Below, in pieces: positions 28,880-37,390 of a DNA stretch of 64,000 bases. The stretch spans positions 840,001 through 904,000 of the forward strand of contig NZ_CP132910.1 of assembly GCF_030846775.1 (NCBI RefSeq). Direction: 5' to 3'. The notes under the pieces were generated by a model that saw only the letters and a program-made list of their open reading frames with translations, did no database searches and was not told the origin of the DNA. The DNA comes from Geothrix sp. 21YS21S-2 (GTDB lineage: Bacteria; Acidobacteriota; Holophagae; Holophagales; Holophagaceae). The position numbers and the translations under genes are program-made. Every line of letters begins with the position of its first letter. The first letter of the stretch is position 1.

Positions 28880-29428
28880 ATGTCGGCCTCCTCTCCAAGC
28901 TATCGCTATTACCAGGCAGCCGAAGCGCCGCCTCCACAGCCCGCGGGCGAGTTCCGCCTGCAGTTCTGGCGACCCTCCTGGAGCCAGCTCCTGCACCCTG
29001 CCCTGCCGATGCTGCCCTTCCTGGCCTGGAGCCTCCTCCACCTCCTGCACATCTTCGCCAACCGCGACTTCAGCGTCCTCCTGATCTCCCAGGGGAGCCT
29101 GCTGGTGCACCGGGCGTGCCTCTTCCCGGCCCATTTCCGGTTCCCGTTCATGGCCGCGGGGGACCTGCAGATCGCCGGCCTCTGGACCCATCCCGCCCTG
29201 AGGGGCCGGGGCCTGGGACTGCTGGCCCTGGGAGCGATCCTGCGCCGGCACGGCGGTCGGACCCTCTGGTACCTGGTCCAGGAGGAGAACGTGGCCTCCA
29301 TCCGCCTCGCGGAAAAGGCCGGCCTGCGCCTGGTGGGCCGGGGTTGCCGCAGGAAGCGGCTGGGCCTCCGGGCCCTGGGCTATTTCCACCTGGATGGCCG
29401 CGTGGCCGGGGATCGCCGGGAGGGCTAG
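28880..29428 (+). CDS. GNAT-family N-acetyltransferase
   Basis: A 182-residue protein. The acetyl-CoA binding motif A is visible near residues 113-135 (GLWTHPALRGRGLGLLALGAIL), followed by the typical VQEENVASIRLAEKAGLRLVGRG segment where the substrate acetyl acceptor is positioned. The N-terminal 70 residues contain an unusually hydrophobic stretch (LPMLPFLAWSLLHLLHIF). The substrate is unknown. The end overlaps the convergent TonB-C gene by four bases. Confidence 0.75.
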   Translation: MSASSPSYRYYQAAEAPPPQPAGEFRLQFWRPSWSQLLHPALPMLPFLAWSLLHLLHIFANRDFSVLLISQGSLLVHRACLFPAHFRFPFMAAGDLQIAGLWTHPALRGRGLGLLALGAILRRHGGRTLWYLVQEENVASIRLAEKAGLRLVGRGCRRKRLGLRALGYFHLDGRVAGDRREG

Positions 29429-30129
29429 TCCAGTCTGAATCCGACGCCCTGCCAGACCCGCACGCGGGTCGTGCCGTCGGCACCCCGGGCGGGGTCGAAG
29501 ACGATGCGCTTGGCGGCCTCCAGGCAGGCCTCGTGGGCCTTGGTCACCCACTCGCCCTCGCCGGGCAGGCCCTGCAGAAGCCGCGTGTCCAGCACCTCGC
29601 CGTTCTCGCTCACCAGGACGTTCACCACGACCACGCCGCTCACCTTTTTCGGGGACGGGGTCACCTTGTTGAGGTTCATGGGCTTGGCGGGGGTGATGTC
29701 GGGGGTTATGGGCACCACGGCCTTGCTGGCGTCGGCGGCCTTGCGCTCGTTGGCCTTGGCCAGTTCGTCCTTCAGGGTCTCGATGGTCGCCTGGGCCGCG
29801 GCGGCCTCATCCTTGGCCTTCTGCAGCTCCTTCAGGATCGTGTCCGAGCTGCCCTGGTTCTCGGCGAGGGCGCCCTTGATCTGGTCCAGCTGCCGCTTGA
29901 CGGCCTCGGTCTCCTGGCGGGCCAGGTCGCGGCTCTTCTTGGCGGCCGCGAGGTCCTCCTGCATGCTCTCGGTGGCCGCGAGGCGCTCCTTGAGTTCGTC
30001 CCGCTCCTGGGTGAGCTTCCGGATCTGGGCCTGGGCCGGGCTGGCCTTGGGGGCGGGCTTGGGCTTGGCTGCGGCCGCGGGCACGGACAGGGCAAGGGCC
30101 AGGATGGCGTAGATCCAGGGGTTAGGCAT
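29425..30129 (-). CDS. Exported coiled-coil protein with TonB C-terminal-like domain
   Basis: A 234-residue protein. Residues 1-21 are a signal peptide or anchor (IYAILALALSVPAAAA). Residues 30-135 form a long charged coiled coil. Residues 150-234 resemble the TonB C-terminal domain (VSGVVVVNVLVSENGEVLDTRLLQG, then AKRIVFDPARG), which in TonB contacts outer membrane receptors. There are no exbB or exbD genes nearby, so it may be a periplasmic partner protein rather than an energy transducer. The start was chosen at the signal peptide. Confidence 0.7.
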   Translation of the reverse strand: MPNPWIYAILALALSVPAAAAKPKPAPKASPAQAQIRKLTQERDELKERLAATESMQEDLAAAKKSRDLARQETEAVKRQLDQIKGALAENQGSSDTILKELQKAKDEAAAAQATIETLKDELAKANERKAADASKAVVPITPDITPAKPMNLNKVTPSPKKVSGVVVVNVLVSENGEVLDTRLLQGLPGEGEWVTKAHEACLEAAKRIVFDPARGADGTTRVRVWQGVGFRLD

Positions 30130-30158
30130 TCGCACAGGGCCTCCGGGGCTCGGGGGAC

Positions 30159-31280
30159 CTAGCGCCGGTAGCCGGGCTGGGCGCCCCCAGGTGATTTCTG
30201 CACTTTCAGGATCCCACGCTTGAGCAGCTTGGAGAAGATGGCCAGGCACTCGTCGTGGGGAAAGGGGGAGATGGAGATGATGTCATGGATGCTCCACACC
30301 GCGTTCACGCGGGTGGCCAGGAACGCCTCGTTGGGCCCCAGCTGGGCCTGCATGAGCTCCTCGATGCTCACGGCGAGCTCCGGCACCAGGGTCTCGTCGA
30401 TGGTGTTCTCCTCCATCATGTGCTCGACCACCTGCAGCATGCGGGTGGCCTCCTGGAGCCGGGGCTGCTCGGCCAGGAGGTTGCGGAGCTCGACCTGGGC
30501 CTCCTGCAGCTTCTGGCGCTCCACCAGCTGCCGGGCGCGCTGCAGCTGCAGGCTGGACTGCTCCCCCAGCTTGCCGCCCGGGTGGAGGATGCGCACCATG
30601 CCCTTCTCGGAGAGGTCGAAGATCAGCTTGTTGGCCTTGAACTCGGGCACGCGCATCTCGATGACGAGCTGGTCGATGGTCTTGTGCCCGTCCATGCGCG
30701 TGAGGATGTCGGCATCCTCGGGCGCCAGGGGGAGCATCTCGGCGATGGCCTCCGAGACCCCCACCACCACGGCGTCCCCGCCCTTGATGGCCTTGCGGAT
30801 GCGCTTCCACTCGTCGGTCCTGCGCGCGCCCTCGAGGACGATGCCGGTCACCTCGAGGCTGAGCAGCATGGACTTCTGGAGCGGGGGCTGGCCGTCATGG
30901 AACTCGAAGGTGCCGGTGTCCCAGAGGAAGGTGTCGTAGACGGACTCCTCCACCTTCAGCTGGACGATGCGGCGGATCTCCGCCTCGGTGACCAGCTGGC
31001 GGTTGACCAGGATGCGGCCCAGGAGCTGGTTCTCGTCCTCCTGGGTGGCCAGGGCCTCGCGCAGCTGCTCCTCGGTGATCCGGTTGTAGGCCAGCAGGTA
31101 CTGGCCGAGGTACTCCCGCGGGTCGGAGGACCACACGCTGGTGATGCGCCCGTCGGAGAAGGCCACGCGCTTGGTGTGGAGGAAGCCCTTGAGTTCGAGG
31201 ATGCCGGTCTTCTTGCCCACCGACAGCCACTGGAGGATGTCCTCCAGGCCCATGGTGGAAAGATCGCCTTTTATGCCCAT
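30159..31280 (-). CDS. PATAN/DUF4388 domain protein
   Basis: A 373-residue cytoplasmic protein. Residues 1-110 match the PATAN (DUF4388) domain (GDLSTMGLEDILQWLSVGKKTGILEL, then GQYLLAYNRITEEQLREAL), found in regulatory and motility-related proteins of Acidobacteriota, Deltaproteobacteria and Cyanobacteria. Residues 195-240 resemble a winged-helix-like segment (GHKTIDQLVIEMRVPEFKANKL), followed by a TPR-like helical part. The role is probably signal-dependent protein interaction, but no target is visible. It follows the YvcK-like gene. Confidence 0.8.
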   Translation of the reverse strand: MGIKGDLSTMGLEDILQWLSVGKKTGILELKGFLHTKRVAFSDGRITSVWSSDPREYLGQYLLAYNRITEEQLREALATQEDENQLLGRILVNRQLVTEAEIRRIVQLKVEESVYDTFLWDTGTFEFHDGQPPLQKSMLLSLEVTGIVLEGARRTDEWKRIRKAIKGGDAVVVGVSEAIAEMLPLAPEDADILTRMDGHKTIDQLVIEMRVPEFKANKLIFDLSEKGMVRILHPGGKLGEQSSLQLQRARQLVERQKLQEAQVELRNLLAEQPRLQEATRMLQVVEHMMEENTIDETLVPELAVSIEELMQAQLGPNEAFLATRVNAVWSIHDIISISPFPHDECLAIFSKLLKRGILKVQKSPGGAQPGYRR

Positions 31281-31324
31281 TCCTCGACTCCGGTACCCAA
31301 TGTTATCTGTATTCGGGCCTGCGG

Positions 31325-32314
31325 CTACAAAGTTGCGATGACGTCCCGCAGGGCCCGGTTGAGGAGGATGGGATGGTGCCGGACCATCTCCGCCTCCGGG
31401 TCCAGGAGGGCATAGGCAAAAACCGGCACGCCGCAGATGACGCGGGCGTCGGCGACCAGGGGCGTCCCGCCCTCCTGCTGGTAGCGGCGCATGAGGTTGG
31501 GCGGCAGGGGCGCGGTGTTGGCGATGACGGCGGCCACGGCCAGGTGGGCATGGGACTGGATGGCGGCGAGGTGGGCCTCCAGGTCCAGTCCGGCGCTCTC
31601 CCCGGGCTCGGTCATGAGGTTGGCGATGTACACCACCGGGTGGCCGGTGCGGAAGACCGCCTCCCGGAGCTCGGTGACCAGGAGGGAGGCGATGGTTGAG
31701 GTGTAGAGGCTGCCCGGGGCCAGGAGGATGAGGTCGGCCTGGAGGATGGCCAGGATGGCTTCGGGCAGGGGCTCGGCGTCCAGGGGCTCCGCCCAGAACC
31801 GCGCCAGGGGCGGCGTGCAGGAGTTCACGTTGGTCTCGCCGGTGTAGCGGCGGCCCTCCATGTCCTCGGCCTTGAGCACCACCGGCACCACCGTGGAGGG
31901 GTAGAGGCGGCCCACCGTCACCAGGACGTTGGAGAGCGCCCGGATCGCCCGCACCCAGTCGCCGGTGAGGTCGGCCATGGCATGGAGCATCAGGTTGCCC
32001 AGGGAGTGCCCGGCCAGGGACCCGTCCCCCGAGAACCGGTAGTTGAGGAGCTCGGAGAGCACCGACTCCTCGCGGGTGAGGGCCGACAGGCAGTTGCGCA
32101 GATCCCCGGGGGGGATGCCGCCCAGTTCGTCCCGGAGGCGCCCGCTGGAGCCGCCGTCGTCGGAGACCGTCACGATCCCCGTGAGCCGCCAGGGGTCCCG
32201 GGTGCGGCCGGCCTCGGGCTTCAGGGCCCGGAGCAGGGCGGCCAGACCCGTACCGCCCCCGATGGCGACGACCTTCAGGGGCTGGTCGGCGTGGAGGCCC
32301 CTCCCGCCTTCCAC
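31325..32314 (-). CDS. YvcK/CofD-like factor
   Basis: A 329-residue protein of the gluconeogenesis factor family. It has the nucleotide-binding start VVAIGGGTGLAALLRAL, the VSDDGGSSGRLRDELGGIPPGDLRNCL core and the APGSLYTSTIASLLV segment. YvcK proteins bind UDP-sugars and influence carbon flux and cell-wall synthesis; CofD relatives make coenzyme F420, but the motifs here fit YvcK. The start is GTG at 32314, eight bases after the TPR gene; no ATG is available in the usual range. Confidence 0.88.
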   Translation of the reverse strand: MEGGRGLHADQPLKVVAIGGGTGLAALLRALKPEAGRTRDPWRLTGIVTVSDDGGSSGRLRDELGGIPPGDLRNCLSALTREESVLSELLNYRFSGDGSLAGHSLGNLMLHAMADLTGDWVRAIRALSNVLVTVGRLYPSTVVPVVLKAEDMEGRRYTGETNVNSCTPPLARFWAEPLDAEPLPEAILAILQADLILLAPGSLYTSTIASLLVTELREAVFRTGHPVVYIANLMTEPGESAGLDLEAHLAAIQSHAHLAVAAVIANTAPLPPNLMRRYQQEGGTPLVADARVICGVPVFAYALLDPEAEMVRHHPILLNRALRDVIATL

Positions 32315-32321
32315 GGGCGCA

Positions 32322-32840
32322 TCAGCCGCGGTTGAAGGCGGCGAAGGGGGCGCTGTGCCGGAGGCCGTCGAAGTCCGCTTCCAGCCGGAACTGGTAGATG
32401 AGGCCCGGCTCCAGGGTGGTGGCCTGGGTCAGGGCGTCGGCGGCGGGCTGGGCCTGGTCCAGCTGGGCCAGGGCGAGGGCCTTGAGGTAGTGGAGGCCGG
32501 CGTGGCCGGGGTGGGCCTTGAGGCCCTCCTCGACCAGGGTCAGGGCCGCTTCCGGCTCGCGCCGGTTGAGCTCCACCTGGACGGACAGCTCGGCCGTCTG
32601 GGGGAGGCTGGCGTCCAGGTTCTCAAGGCGCGCCTGGATGGCCTTGAGGTAGCCCTGGGCGGTGCGGCCGAGCCGCAGCTCCTCCCGCTTGATCGCCTCT
32701 TCCAGGAGGGTCCCGAAGGCCGCGGAGGCCTCCTTCAGCGAGCCGGCGTTGAACTGCTCCAGCGCCTTGGCGAGCAACACGTCAAGCGATGCGTCCTTCA
32801 CGGGAGCCTGGCTTTCGGATGTCTTGGGCTTTGTTGCCAT
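32322..32840 (-). CDS. TPR-like protein
   Basis: A 172-residue helical protein. Residues 20-165 show tetratricopeptide-like repeats (LAKALEQFNAGSLKEASAAFGTLLEEA, then ALTLVEEGLKAHPGHAGLHYLKALALAQLDQAQPAADALTQATTLEP). The final segment FDGLRHSAPFAAFNRG resembles ends of proteins that report resource use. The ATG at 32840 follows a GAGGT site. It likely scaffolds protein contacts, and it is co-directional with the YvcK-like gene. Confidence 0.65.
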   Translation of the reverse strand: MATKPKTSESQAPVKDASLDVLLAKALEQFNAGSLKEASAAFGTLLEEAIKREELRLGRTAQGYLKAIQARLENLDASLPQTAELSVQVELNRREPEAALTLVEEGLKAHPGHAGLHYLKALALAQLDQAQPAADALTQATTLEPGLIYQFRLEADFDGLRHSAPFAAFNRG

Positions 32841-32880
32841 GCTTGATACCTCGGAATGATCGACGGAATTCAACTATACC

Positions 32881-34092
32881 CTAAACCTTGAATATAGCGG
32901 ATTCGCGCTTGAGCAGGCGGGTGGATAGCCAGGTCATGAGGCAGGCCAGACCGATGGTCATGAGGAGCGCAACCGTGTATTCCCAGTAGTTGGCTTGCTG
33001 GCTGAAGAGTTTGCGGATGGCGAGGCTGACGTTCACCACCGGCACGTAAGGCAGGAAAGCCATCTTTTCGATGCCGGGGGCCATGGAGAAGACCCCCAGG
33101 AAGATCACCACCACCATGCCCGGCATGATGGCCGTGCCGGCCTCGACGGTGTTCTTGGCCTGGATGCCGGCCAGGATGATGAAGTTCGCAAAGAAGAGCC
33201 CCAGGGGCACCATCAGGATGAAGGTCAGGCCCAGGGTCGCCGGCGACGCCAGGGCGCCCAGGCCCGGCATGGCGTGACCGGCCTGCCCCGCCGAGGCCGC
33301 CTCGGCCGCGACCAGGCGGGTCACGGCGAAGGCCATGCTGAGGAGGTTGATCATGGCCACGATGATGCCGATGGAGAAGACGTACAGGAGCTTGCCGATG
33401 ATGATCTGGCTGCGGGGGATGCTGGTGGAGAGGAGGCTGAGCAGGGTGCCCCGCTCCTTCTCGCCCGCCGTGGCGTAGATGCCGTGCTGCATGGCCCCCG
33501 CGAACATCATCATCATGACCATGTAGGGAAGGAAGGACCCCAGGGCCTTGCCCAGGGCGCGGCTCGCGCCCCCGGCGTCGTCGGGCTCGATGCGGGTGGG
33601 CACGGCGAGCTGCGCGGAGGCGCCCATGGCCTTGAGGCGCTCCTGGACCACGATCTTGTCCCGGCTGGACACGGCCTTCTTCAGCCGGTCCAGGGCCAGG
33701 GCGGAGGACTCGTCGCTGCGGTCGTAGACGGCCTTGACGGACCAGGTCTCCTGCCGGCGCTGCTTGTCGGCGGCCTGGGGCTCGATCTCCAGGGCCATCT
33801 CCAGCTTCTGGTCGCGGATGGCCTGCTTGACGTCCCCGGAGGGCCGCTCCACCACCTGGAACTCCTTGGGGCTGGCCCCCAGGACGGCGGCGAGGGCGCC
33901 GGAGGCGTCCAGGACGCAGACCCGGCTGGGGCGCCCGGTGCGCTCGGCCTTGTCGCTCTTGCCGAGCTTGCCGATCATCCCGAACAGCAGCGGGAACAGC
34001 ACCAGGGGCATGACGAAGGTGAAGAACATGGTCTTGCGGTCCTTGGACAGCTCCATGAACTCCTTTTTCACGATCAGCAGCGCCCCCCTCAT
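32881..34092 (-). CDS. ABC-2 type permease, NatB-like
   Basis: A 403-residue membrane protein. The first helix (FFTFVMPLVLFPLLFGMIG) is followed by a large external region (residues 45-185), then five to six further helices with the ABC-2 signature GEKERGTLLSLLSTSIPRSQIIIGKLL near 215. This fits NatB-type exporters that move Na+, drugs or peptides outward with an ATPase partner. Its start overlaps the ATPase gene as ATGA. Substrate is not determined. Confidence 0.88.
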   Translation of the reverse strand: MRGALLIVKKEFMELSKDRKTMFFTFVMPLVLFPLLFGMIGKLGKSDKAERTGRPSRVCVLDASGALAAVLGASPKEFQVVERPSGDVKQAIRDQKLEMALEIEPQAADKQRRQETWSVKAVYDRSDESSALALDRLKKAVSSRDKIVVQERLKAMGASAQLAVPTRIEPDDAGGASRALGKALGSFLPYMVMMMMFAGAMQHGIYATAGEKERGTLLSLLSTSIPRSQIIIGKLLYVFSIGIIVAMINLLSMAFAVTRLVAAEAASAGQAGHAMPGLGALASPATLGLTFILMVPLGLFFANFIILAGIQAKNTVEAGTAIMPGMVVVIFLGVFSMAPGIEKMAFLPYVPVVNVSLAIRKLFSQQANYWEYTVALLMTIGLACLMTWLSTRLLKRESAIFKV

Positions 34093-34853
34093 GCCACGCC
34101 CCTTTCCTTGTCGGCCACAAGCTGGAAGAACACCTCGTCGAGGGTCTTGACCCCCCAGCGGTCCAGGATCTCCCGCGGCGAGGCGTCGCCGTGGAGCGTG
34201 CCCTCGAAGATGATGCCGACGCGGTCGCAGATGGCTTCCACCATGGGCATGACGTGGGTGGAGACGATGACCGAGCGCCCCTCGGCCTTCATGATCCGGA
34301 GGAGGTCGAGCACGGTCTTGGCGGTGAGCACGTCCAGGCCCGTGGTGGGCTCGTCGAAGATCACCACCTTGGGGTCGTGGAGCAGGGCCCGGGCGATGGA
34401 CACCTTCTGCTTCTGCCCGCCGGAGAAGCCCTCCATCTTCACGTCGGCGAACTCCGCCATGTGGAGGCGGTCCAGGAGGTGGAGGCCGCGGCGCTCGGCC
34501 ACGGCCGCGTCCACGCCCTGGAACTCCCCGAACAGCTTCAGGAGCTCCCGGGGCGTGAAGCGGTTGTAGACGCTCAGGTCGGTGGAGAGGTATCCGATGG
34601 TGGAGCGCGCCCGTTCGGGCTCCCGGGTGGAATCGATGCCGCACACCTCGATGGTGCCGCCGTCGGGGACCATGAGGCCCGCGATCATCCGCAGGGTGGT
34701 GGACTTGCCCGCGCCGTTGGGGCCCAGGAGGCCGTAGATCTCGCCCGGCTTCACCGTGAGCGAGATGCCCCGGACCGCCTCGATCCGCATCTTGGATCGC
34801 GACTTCTTGTCCTTGACATAGAAGGATTTATAGATGTCCGTGATCTGGATCAA
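34089..34853 (-). CDS. ABC transporter ATPase, NatA-like
   Basis: A 254-residue ATPase with Walker A GLLGPNGAGKSTTL, the signature FSGGQKQKVSIARAL, Walker B VVIFDEPTTGLD and the switch His in VIVSTHVMP. It pairs with the permease encoded immediately after it. The N-terminal insertion VKDKKSRSKMRIEA lies just before the Walker A region. The pair probably forms an exporter of the DrrA/NatA class. Confidence 0.9.
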   Translation of the reverse strand: MIQITDIYKSFYVKDKKSRSKMRIEAVRGISLTVKPGEIYGLLGPNGAGKSTTLRMIAGLMVPDGGTIEVCGIDSTREPERARSTIGYLSTDLSVYNRFTPRELLKLFGEFQGVDAAVAERRGLHLLDRLHMAEFADVKMEGFSGGQKQKVSIARALLHDPKVVIFDEPTTGLDVLTAKTVLDLLRIMKAEGRSVIVSTHVMPMVEAICDRVGIIFEGTLHGDASPREILDRWGVKTLDEVFFQLVADKERGVA

Positions 34854-34902
34854 GCCATCTCCTTGTTTCGGGGTTCAGGTTGCGGAAATTCTAGCAGGGG
34901 CT

Positions 34903-35100
34903 CTAGTCCCTGAGGCGGAAGTAGACGAGGGCGGCGACCTTGGTTACAGCCATGGCGCAGAGGATGAAGAAGAGGTCCTTGCGGAAGCCCTCGCCCCGGT
35001 AGTAGCTGCGGAAATACAGGAACCCGGTGGCGAGGGCGCCGGCCATGGCGGCGTGGCTCGTCGCCTTGTACCGGTGGAGGATCATGCGCTCGTCGAACAT
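34903..35100 (-). CDS. Small membrane protein paired with an XRE regulator
   Basis: A 65-residue protein with two hydrophobic stretches, around residues 17-32 (AAMAGALATGFLYF) and 42-60 (LFFILCAMAVTKVAALVYF). It begins two bases after the XRE regulator stop, so both are one transcription unit. Small regulator and membrane protein pairs of this kind are common, but I do not know a precise function for this one. Confidence 0.65.
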   Translation of the reverse strand: MFDERMILHRYKATSHAAMAGALATGFLYFRSYYRGEGFRKDLFFILCAMAVTKVAALVYFRLRD

Positions 35101-35102
35101 CG

Positions 35103-35315
35103 TCAGCTCTCCTTCAGTTCGAACAGCGCGTCCGTCGCCACGCCGAAGACCCGGGCCAGGTGCAGGGCCAGCGGGAGGCTGGGGACGTACTTCCCCTGTT
35201 CGATGGAATTGATGCTCTGGCGGGAGACCCCCACGGCGTCGGCCAGGTCCTGCTGCGTCATGCCGAGGTTCTGCCTCGACTCGCGGACTCGGTTGTGCAC
35301 GACGAAACGTGCCAT
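35103..35315 (-). CDS. XRE-family transcriptional regulator
   Basis: A 70-residue helix-turn-helix protein (NRVRESRQNLGMTQQDLADAVGVSRQSINSIEQGKYVPSLPLALHLARVFG), of the short YozG/Cro-like type without an effector domain. The ATG at 35315 starts the conserved part MARFVVHNRV. Its upstream region carries two dyads overlapping a likely promoter, so it is probably autoregulated. The membrane protein gene follows at two bases. Confidence 0.9.
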   Translation of the reverse strand: MARFVVHNRVRESRQNLGMTQQDLADAVGVSRQSINSIEQGKYVPSLPLALHLARVFGVATDALFELKES

Positions 35316-35330
35316 GGGGCTCCCGGGAAG

Positions 35331-35390
35331 TGTCAACTCAACTTGACACCAAGCTAGGCTCATCCGCGGGGCATGTCAAGCATGCTTGAC
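35331..35390 (-). promoter_or_regulatory. Promoter with two dyad operators for the XRE operon
   Basis: A perfect 16-bp palindrome GTCAAGCATGCTTGAC lies at 35375-35390, and TGTCAA-N6-TTGACA lies at 35331-35348. On the minus strand the first palindrome contains a TTGACA -35 element (35374-35379), with TAGCTT 17 bases further as a -10. Both dyads share the TGTCAA half-site, which suggests binding of the XRE protein at two operators. Confidence 0.6.
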
Positions 35391-35395
35391 TCACT

Positions 35396-36277
35396 TCAGG
35401 GCAGCGAGACGCCCTGGGCGTAGAAGAAGCCCTTGCTCCCCACCGTCCCCAGGATGATCAGGGCCACGCCGGCGCAGAGGCAGTAGAACGCGAAGGGGTT
35501 GAGCCGGGGCCTGCGGGTGAAGCGGTCCAGGAGCCCGATGGCGAAGTAGCCCGACACGGCCGACACGGCCACGCCCACGGCGCAGGCCACGGCCGGGCTG
35601 ATGGAGCCCGCCGGGAAGGCGAGTTCCGCGGGGAGGGGCTGGTGGCGCAGCAGGGGCTTGAGGATGTGGGTGCCCTCGAGGACCGCCGCGCCCAGGATGG
35701 TGGGCATGCCCAGCAGGAAGCTGAAGCGGGTGGCGCTGGGCAGCTTGAGGCCCCGGAACACGCCCATGGCGATGGTCGAGCCGCTGCGGGAGAGCCCGAA
35801 GCCGCCGCCGATGCCCTGGATGGTGCCCACGGCCAGGGCGTCCCAGGGGCCCATCTCCTCCAGGCCGCGGGCCTCGTCGTTCTTCTCGCTGAGGTTGTTG
35901 GCGGCGAAGAGCAGGGCCGCGGTGACCAGGAGGCAGACGCCGTAGACCCAGATGTGGGCCTTGGCGGTCTCCTTCAGGTGGCGCGTGGCGAAGCCGAAGA
36001 CCACGGTGGGCACCATGGCCAGGAGGATCCACCCCGCCAGGCGAAGGCCCTCGGCATCCTTGCCCGCGATGCCGCGGAGCATGTGGAGGATCTCGGAACG
36101 GAAGTAGACGATCAGCGCCAGGAGGGTCCCCACGTGGAGCAGCACGTCGAAGGCCAGGGGCATGCTCTGCCTGAGGAGCAGGTTCTCCGCGAGGGTCAGG
36201 TGGGCCGTGGAGGAGACGGGCAGGAATTCGGTGAGGCCCTGGATGAGGCCCAGAAGGATCGCGATGAGAAGGGTCAT
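35396..36277 (-). CDS. uppP: Undecaprenyl-diphosphatase
   Basis: A 293-residue polytopic membrane enzyme that recycles undecaprenyl diphosphate to the monophosphate for peptidoglycan and other surface polymers. It shows the family motifs QGLTEFLPVSSTAHL near residue 12 and GFGLSRSGSTI near residue 160, with seven or eight membrane helices. Loss of it causes bacitracin sensitivity in other bacteria. The gene is divergent from threonine aldolase. Confidence 0.95.
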   Translation of the reverse strand: MTLLIAILLGLIQGLTEFLPVSSTAHLTLAENLLLRQSMPLAFDVLLHVGTLLALIVYFRSEILHMLRGIAGKDAEGLRLAGWILLAMVPTVVFGFATRHLKETAKAHIWVYGVCLLVTAALLFAANNLSEKNDEARGLEEMGPWDALAVGTIQGIGGGFGLSRSGSTIAMGVFRGLKLPSATRFSFLLGMPTILGAAVLEGTHILKPLLRHQPLPAELAFPAGSISPAVACAVGVAVSAVSGYFAIGLLDRFTRRPRLNPFAFYCLCAGVALIILGTVGSKGFFYAQGVSLP

Positions 36278-36328
36278 GGAGGCTCCGTAGCGTCCAGGGT
36301 AGCAAAAAAAAGGGCTACAATCGGGACC

Positions 36329-37381
36329 ATGAGATCCCTGGACTTCCGCTCCGACACCGTGACCCGGCCCACCCCCGGGATGAGGAAGGCCATGGCCGAA
36401 GCGGAGGTGGGCGACGACGTCCTCGACCGCGACCCCACCATGGACCGCCTGGAACGCCGCGTGGCCGGGCTCCTGGGCAAGGAGGCCGGGCTGTGGACGC
36501 CCACGGGCTGCATGGCCAACGCCATCGCCCTCATGCTCCACCTGGGGCGGGGCGGGAAGTTCCTGGCCCCCGCCCAGGCCCACGTGCTGGGCTCCGAGCT
36601 GGGCACCGCGGCCTGGCTGGCCCAGGGCATGCCCGAGGCCCTGCCCTGGGAGGGCGGCCCCGGCAGGATCACCCCCATGCAGGTCTGGAAGGCCGCGGGC
36701 GCGCCCGGGCCCTACTACTCGCTGCGCACCTCCCTGCTCTGCCTCGAGAACACCCACAATTTCGCCGGGGGCACCTGCCTTTCGGCCGCCGAGCACCGGG
36801 CGCTGGTGGAGCAGGCCCAGGGCCGCGACCTCAAGGTCCACCTGGACGGCGCCCGCCTCTGGCACGCCGCCGCGGCGCAGAACGCCTCCCTCGAGGCGAT
36901 GGCCTGGGGCGCCGACACCGTGAGCGTCTGCCTCAGCAAGGGCCTGGGCGCCCCCATGGGCTCCGTGCTCTGCGGCAGCCGGGACGCGGTTGAAGGCGCC
37001 CGGCGCCTGCGCAAGATGCTGGGCGGCGGCGTGCGCCAGGGCGGCGTCATGGCCGCGGCGGGCCTGGAGGCCCTGGACTACCTGCCCCGCATTCCCGAGG
37101 ACCACGAAAAGGCCCGGGTCCTCGCCGACGGCCTGCGGTCCATGGGCTTCCAGGTGCCCGTGCCCGAGACCAACATCCTGCTGGTCCCCGTGCCCGACGC
37201 GCCCTCGGCCCTGGCCATCCTCGAGGAGGCCAAGGTCCGCGTCCTGCCCGTGGGCGGCGCCCTGCGCTTCATCACCCACCGCGACCTCTCCCTGGCCGAC
37301 GTGGCCGAGGCCGTGGAGCGCATCCGCGCCATCTCGGACCGCCTCGTGACGACCTGGGAGGGCGTCAGGCCGATGATCTAG
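36329..37381 (+). CDS. Low-specificity L-threonine aldolase
   Basis: A 350-residue PLP enzyme of fold type I. It begins DFRSDTVTRPTPGMRKAM and contains EVGDDVLDRDPT, the HLDGARLWHAAAA region and the PLP lysine Lys204 in CLSKGLGAPMGS. It cleaves L-threonine or allo-threonine to glycine and acetaldehyde. A TACAAT hexamer ends seven bases before the ATG and no ribosome-binding site is seen, so the transcript may be leaderless. Confidence 0.92.
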   Translation: MRSLDFRSDTVTRPTPGMRKAMAEAEVGDDVLDRDPTMDRLERRVAGLLGKEAGLWTPTGCMANAIALMLHLGRGGKFLAPAQAHVLGSELGTAAWLAQGMPEALPWEGGPGRITPMQVWKAAGAPGPYYSLRTSLLCLENTHNFAGGTCLSAAEHRALVEQAQGRDLKVHLDGARLWHAAAAQNASLEAMAWGADTVSVCLSKGLGAPMGSVLCGSRDAVEGARRLRKMLGGGVRQGGVMAAAGLEALDYLPRIPEDHEKARVLADGLRSMGFQVPVPETNILLVPVPDAPSALAILEEAKVRVLPVGGALRFITHRDLSLADVAEAVERIRAISDRLVTTWEGVRPMI

Positions 37382-37390
37382 GGAGCCTGT

